From: Achromobacter pulmonis
GTDB lineage: Bacteria; Pseudomonadota; Gammaproteobacteria; Burkholderiales; Burkholderiaceae_B
Length of the DNA stretch: 64,000 bases
Direction: 5' to 3'
Assembly: GCF_002885955.2 (NCBI RefSeq)
Contig: NZ_POQS01000003.1
Span: forward strand, 564,033-628,032
Positions 61,096-64,000 of this stretch are shown one piece after another. The translations under genes were made by a program, and so were the position numbers. The notes beneath the pieces were generated by a model. The model was not told where the DNA came from and ran no database searches. It saw only the letters and a program-made list of their open reading frames with translations. The first letter of the stretch is position 1; each line of letters starts with the position of its first letter.

Positions 61096-62289
61096 ATGGC
61101 GGGGCAGATACTGGCCGGCATACGGGTGCTGGAACTCGGGCAACTGATCGCGGGGCCTTTCGCCGCCAAGACCCTGGCCGACTTCGGCGCGCAGGTCATC
61201 AAGATCGAGCCGCCGGGGCAGGGCGATCCGCTGCGCAAATGGCGCCTGCTGCATGAGGGCACCTCGGTCTGGTGGGAAGCGCAGTCGCGCAACAAGCAAT
61301 CGGTCTGCGTCGACCTGCGCCAGCCCGAAGGCCAGGACCTGGTGCGCCAGCTGGCCGCCCAGGCCGACGTGCTGATCGAGAACTTCCGCCCCGGCACCAT
61401 GGAGAAATGGGGCCTGTCGTGGGAGACGCTGCACGCGCTCAATCCGCGCCTCATCATGCTGCGCATCTCCGGCTACGGCCAGACCGGCCCCAAGGCCCAG
61501 GAGCCGGGCTTCGCCGCCATCGGCGAGGCCATGGCCGGACTGCGCTACCTCAACGGCGAGCCGGGCCGCGCCCCGGTGCGCGCCGGCCTCTCGCTGGGCG
61601 ACACCATCGCCGGCCTGCACGGCGCCATGGGCGTGCTGCTGGCGCTGTACCAGCGCGACGCGCGCGGCGGCCAGGGCCAGGTCATCGACGCGGCCCTCTA
61701 CGAGAGCATCTTCAACCTCAGCGAAAGCCTGCTGCCGGAGTACTCCGTCTTCGGCGCGGTGCGCGAACCCGCCGGCGCCGCGCTGCCCGGCATCGCGCCG
61801 TCCAACGCCTATCCCTGCCGCGACGGCTACGTGCTCATCGCCGGTAACGGCGACGCCATCTTCCAGCGCCTCATGCAGCGCATCGGGCGCGCCGACCTCG
61901 GCGCCGACCCGGACCTCGCCCACAACGACGGACGCGCGCGCCGCGCCCACGAACTGGACGCCGTCATCGGCGCCTGGACCGCCCAGCGCGACATCGACGG
62001 CGTGCTCGACGCCATGCGCGAGGCCGGCGTGCCGGCGGGGCGCATCTACAGCGTCGCCGACATCGCGCAAGACCCGCACTACCGCGCCCGCGGCGCCATC
62101 GCCAGCCTGCGCGCCGCCAGCGGCATCGACGTCGAAATGCCCGCCGTCTTCCCTTGCCTGTCGGACAACCCCGGCGCCATCCGCGAACGCGCCCCGCAGC
62201 TGGGCGAACACACCGACGCCGTGCTGCAGGCCGCCGGCCTCGACGAGCAGCAGCGCGCCGGCCTGCGCGCCCGGGGAGTGATCGCATGA
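61096..62289 (+). CDS. Family III CoA-transferase (CaiB/BaiF)
   Basis: A 397-residue CoA-transferase. D169 in SLGDTIAGLHGAM is the conserved catalytic Asp, at the standard position. The N-terminal LELGQLIAGPFAAKTLADFG, IKIEPPGQGDPLR and ENFRPGTMEKWGL are family marks. It moves CoA from a donor such as succinyl-CoA to a carboxylic acid. Followed with a 4-nt overlap by an HMG-CoA lyase, it may be a 3-hydroxy-3-methylglutarate or related dicarboxylate CoA-transferase. An ATG at 61096 after GGAG is chosen. Confidence 0.93.
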   Translation: MAGQILAGIRVLELGQLIAGPFAAKTLADFGAQVIKIEPPGQGDPLRKWRLLHEGTSVWWEAQSRNKQSVCVDLRQPEGQDLVRQLAAQADVLIENFRPGTMEKWGLSWETLHALNPRLIMLRISGYGQTGPKAQEPGFAAIGEAMAGLRYLNGEPGRAPVRAGLSLGDTIAGLHGAMGVLLALYQRDARGGQGQVIDAALYESIFNLSESLLPEYSVFGAVREPAGAALPGIAPSNAYPCRDGYVLIAGNGDAIFQRLMQRIGRADLGADPDLAHNDGRARRAHELDAVIGAWTAQRDIDGVLDAMREAGVPAGRIYSVADIAQDPHYRARGAIASLRAASGIDVEMPAVFPCLSDNPGAIRERAPQLGEHTDAVLQAAGLDEQQRAGLRARGVIA

Positions 62290-63233
62290 ACGGCCCGCAA
62301 CGCATCGAAATCAACGAAGTCGGCCCGCGCGACGGCCTGCAGATCGAACGCGCCCTGGTTGCCACCGACGACAAGGTCGCCTTCGTCGACGCCCTGTCCG
62401 CCTGCGGTTTCGCCCGCATCGAAGTCACCAGCTTCACCTCGCCCAAGGCCATCCCGGCCCTGGCCGACGCCCAGGACGTCATGCGCCGCATCGCGCGCCG
62501 GCCCGGCGTCGTCTACACCGCGCTCATCCCCAACATCCGCGGCCTGGAACGCGCGCTGGAATGCGGCACCGACGAAATGAACCTCGTCATGTCCTGCAGC
62601 GAAACCCACAACCGCGCCAACCTGCGCATGACGCGCGCCCAGTCCTTCGACGAACTGGCCGCCATCCTGCGCCGCGCCGGCGACGCCGGCGTGCCCTGCA
62701 ACGTATCGCTGTCCACCGCCTTCGGCTGCCCCTTCGACGGCGACGTGCCCGCCGCCGACGTCATGCGGCTTGCGCGGCAATTGGCCGACGCCGGCGCCCA
62801 GGGCATCACCCTGTGCGACACCACCGGCATGGCCTACCCGACCCAGGTCGCGCAGCTGTGCGAGACCTTCCAGCGCGAACTGCCGCGCACCGCGCTCACC
62901 GTCCACCTGCACAACACCCGCGGCATGGCCCTGGCCAACGCCATCGCCGCCTGGCAGACCGGCGTCACCCGCTACGACGCCGCCGCCGGCGGCCTGGGCG
63001 GCTGTCCCTACGCGCCCGGCGCCAGCGGCAACGTCAACACCGAAGAGCTCGTGCACATGTTCGACTGCATGGGCGTGGCCACCGGCGTCGAGCTGGCCCC
63101 GCTGCTCGACATCGTGCGCGGCCTGCCCGGCCTGGTGCAGCGCGCCCTGACCAACCCCTTGCTCACGGCCGGCCCGCGCCTGGCCACCCATCAGCCGCCG
63201 GCCTGGCTGGCCGAACGCTTCCCCGCCGCCTGA
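62286..63233 (+). CDS. Hydroxymethylglutaryl-CoA lyase family enzyme
   Basis: A 315-residue TIM-barrel lyase of the HMG-CoA lyase/DRE-TIM family. NEVGPRDGLQIE carries R15 and D16, the metal ligand region is HLHNTRGMALAN, and the catalytic Cys lies in GLGGCPYAPGASGNVNTEEL. It splits HMG-CoA or a similar tertiary 3-hydroxyacyl-CoA into acetyl-CoA plus a keto acid. The ATG overlaps the stop of the CoA-transferase, so the two steps are coupled: activation by CoA transfer, then cleavage. Confidence 0.93.
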   Translation: MNGPQRIEINEVGPRDGLQIERALVATDDKVAFVDALSACGFARIEVTSFTSPKAIPALADAQDVMRRIARRPGVVYTALIPNIRGLERALECGTDEMNLVMSCSETHNRANLRMTRAQSFDELAAILRRAGDAGVPCNVSLSTAFGCPFDGDVPAADVMRLARQLADAGAQGITLCDTTGMAYPTQVAQLCETFQRELPRTALTVHLHNTRGMALANAIAAWQTGVTRYDAAAGGLGGCPYAPGASGNVNTEELVHMFDCMGVATGVELAPLLDIVRGLPGLVQRALTNPLLTAGPRLATHQPPAWLAERFPAA

Positions 63234-63276
63234 GCCCGCGGCCATCCACACATCCATAACAAACAGGAGACTCACC

Positions 63277-64000
63277 ATGCACCTTGCCAAGCACCGTCTG
63301 CTAAGCGCCGCGCTAGCCACCGCCGCCGTCCTCGGCGCCACCGCCGCTTACGCCGCCGGCTATCCCGAGCGCCCCATCTCGCTCATCGTCTCCGCCGCGC
63401 CCGGCGGCACCACCGACATCGCCGCCCGCCTCATCGCCCAGCCGCTGGGCCAGGCCCTGGGCCAGACCGTCGTCGTCGACAACAAGCCCGGGGCCTCCGG
63501 CGGCATCGCCGGCCAGATGGTCGCCCGCGCCCAGCCCGACGGCTACACCCTGCTGCTGCAATACTCGGGCTTCCAGGCCATCACCCCGCACGTCTCGCCC
63601 AACGTGGGCTGGGACCCCATCAAGGACTTCGCGCCTGTCGCCAACGTGCTCTCGGCCCCGCAGGTCATCGTCGTGCGCCCCGACCTGCCCATCAAGACCC
63701 TGAAGGACCTGGTCGACTACGCCAAGGCCAACCCCGGCAAACTCAACTACGCCTCCTCGGGCAACGGCTCGCTGCAGCAGGTCGCGACCGAACTGCTCAA
63801 CCAGATGGCCGGCATCCAGATCACCCACATCCCCTACAAGGGAACCGGCCCGGCCCTGAACGACCTGCTCGGCGGCGCCGTCGACCTCACCATCACCACG
63901 CCGCCGCCGCTGCTGGGCCACATCGCCGCCGGCAAGCTGCGCGCCCTGGCCGTCACCGGCGACAAGCGCCTGCCCGGCCTGCCCGACGTGCCCACCGCCG
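63277..64000 (+). CDS. Bug-family solute receptor, truncated by the window edge
   Basis: The first 241 residues are visible. The signal peptide is LAKHRLLSAALATAAVLGA, with cleavage near AYA. The mature Bug core is YPERPISLIVSAAPGGTTDI, DNKPGASGGIAG and PDGYTLLLQ. It probably collects the dicarboxylate handled by the preceding CoA-transferase and lyase. An AGGAGA site lies 7 nt before the ATG. The transporter itself (TctAB-like) is not in the window. Confidence 0.92.
   Translation, partial: MHLAKHRLLSAALATAAVLGATAAYAAGYPERPISLIVSAAPGGTTDIAARLIAQPLGQALGQTVVVDNKPGASGGIAGQMVARAQPDGYTLLLQYSGFQAITPHVSPNVGWDPIKDFAPVANVLSAPQVIVVRPDLPIKTLKDLVDYAKANPGKLNYASSGNGSLQQVATELLNQMAGIQITHIPYKGTGPALNDLLGGAVDLTITTPPPLLGHIAAGKLRALAVTGDKRLPGLPDVPTA

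Overview
The window is GC-rich, tightly packed bacterial chromosome. It most resembles a betaproteobacterium of the Bordetella/Achromobacter group (Alcaligenaceae). The grounds are Bug-type tricarboxylate-binding receptors, eight LysR regulators in 64 kb, a MexEF-OprN-like efflux operon, a gentisate operon and many small organic-acid catabolic clusters. This assignment is inference from gene content. No rRNA, tRNA, CRISPR array, complete mobile element or replication origin was seen.

Layout. 1-3.7 kb: end of a gentisate operon (dioxygenase, fumarylpyruvate hydrolase, FAD monooxygenase running off the edge) with a divergent LysR gene and a small membrane protein. 3.8-4.1 kb: a broken addiction-module antitoxin. 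4.3-11.7 kb: an RND efflux operon (outer-membrane factor, pump, adaptor) with a divergent LysR gene. 11.8-14.8 kb: AI-2E-family permease, phytanoyl-CoA-type dioxygenase and an IclR regulator. 15.1-21.5 kb: a five-gene operon (FAD-linked 2-hydroxyacid dehydrogenase, binding protein, ATPase, fused double permease, DapA-like aldolase), divergent from an FMN 2-hydroxyacid oxidase followed by proC. 23.8-25.4 kb: a PadR regulator with a His-rich N-terminus and a ferric-siderophore reductase, like YqjI/YqjH. 25.4-27.2 kb: LysR and an isocitrate lyase/PEP mutase family enzyme. 27.2-33.3 kb: two large, translationally coupled WG-repeat exported proteins. 33.4-37.1 kb: cupin, an isolated integrase arm-domain protein coupled to an ureidoglycolate-lyase-like gene, a DUF1254 lipoprotein and a LysR gene. 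37.1-40.1 kb: SDR, binding protein and beta-keto acid cleavage enzyme. 40.4-46.3 kb: single genes including parvulin, an orphan amino-acid receptor, AraC, cupin, LysR/GST, a degenerate ABC ATPase and an AadA-like adenylyltransferase. 46.4-57.4 kb: a GcvA-like regulator and a nine-gene catabolic cluster. 57.4-61.0 kb: LysR/SDR, a small membrane protein, DUF924 and LysR. 61.1-64 kb: CoA-transferase, HMG-CoA lyase and a partial Bug receptor.

The strongest candidate for something new is the 47.5-57.4 kb cluster. It combines an aldehyde dehydrogenase, a SucCD-type CoA ligase, a ThDP enzyme, an enone reductase, a TIM-barrel isomerase, a CMD-family protein, a Bug receptor and an acyl-CoA-dehydrogenase homologue. 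In that homologue both usual positions of the catalytic glutamate are occupied by Gln and Gly, a pattern associated with desulfinase-type members. Other points of interest are the WG-repeat pair, the stand-alone integrase arm domain, the ABC ATPase without its catalytic glutamate, and paired operator-like palindromes with no adjacent regulator.
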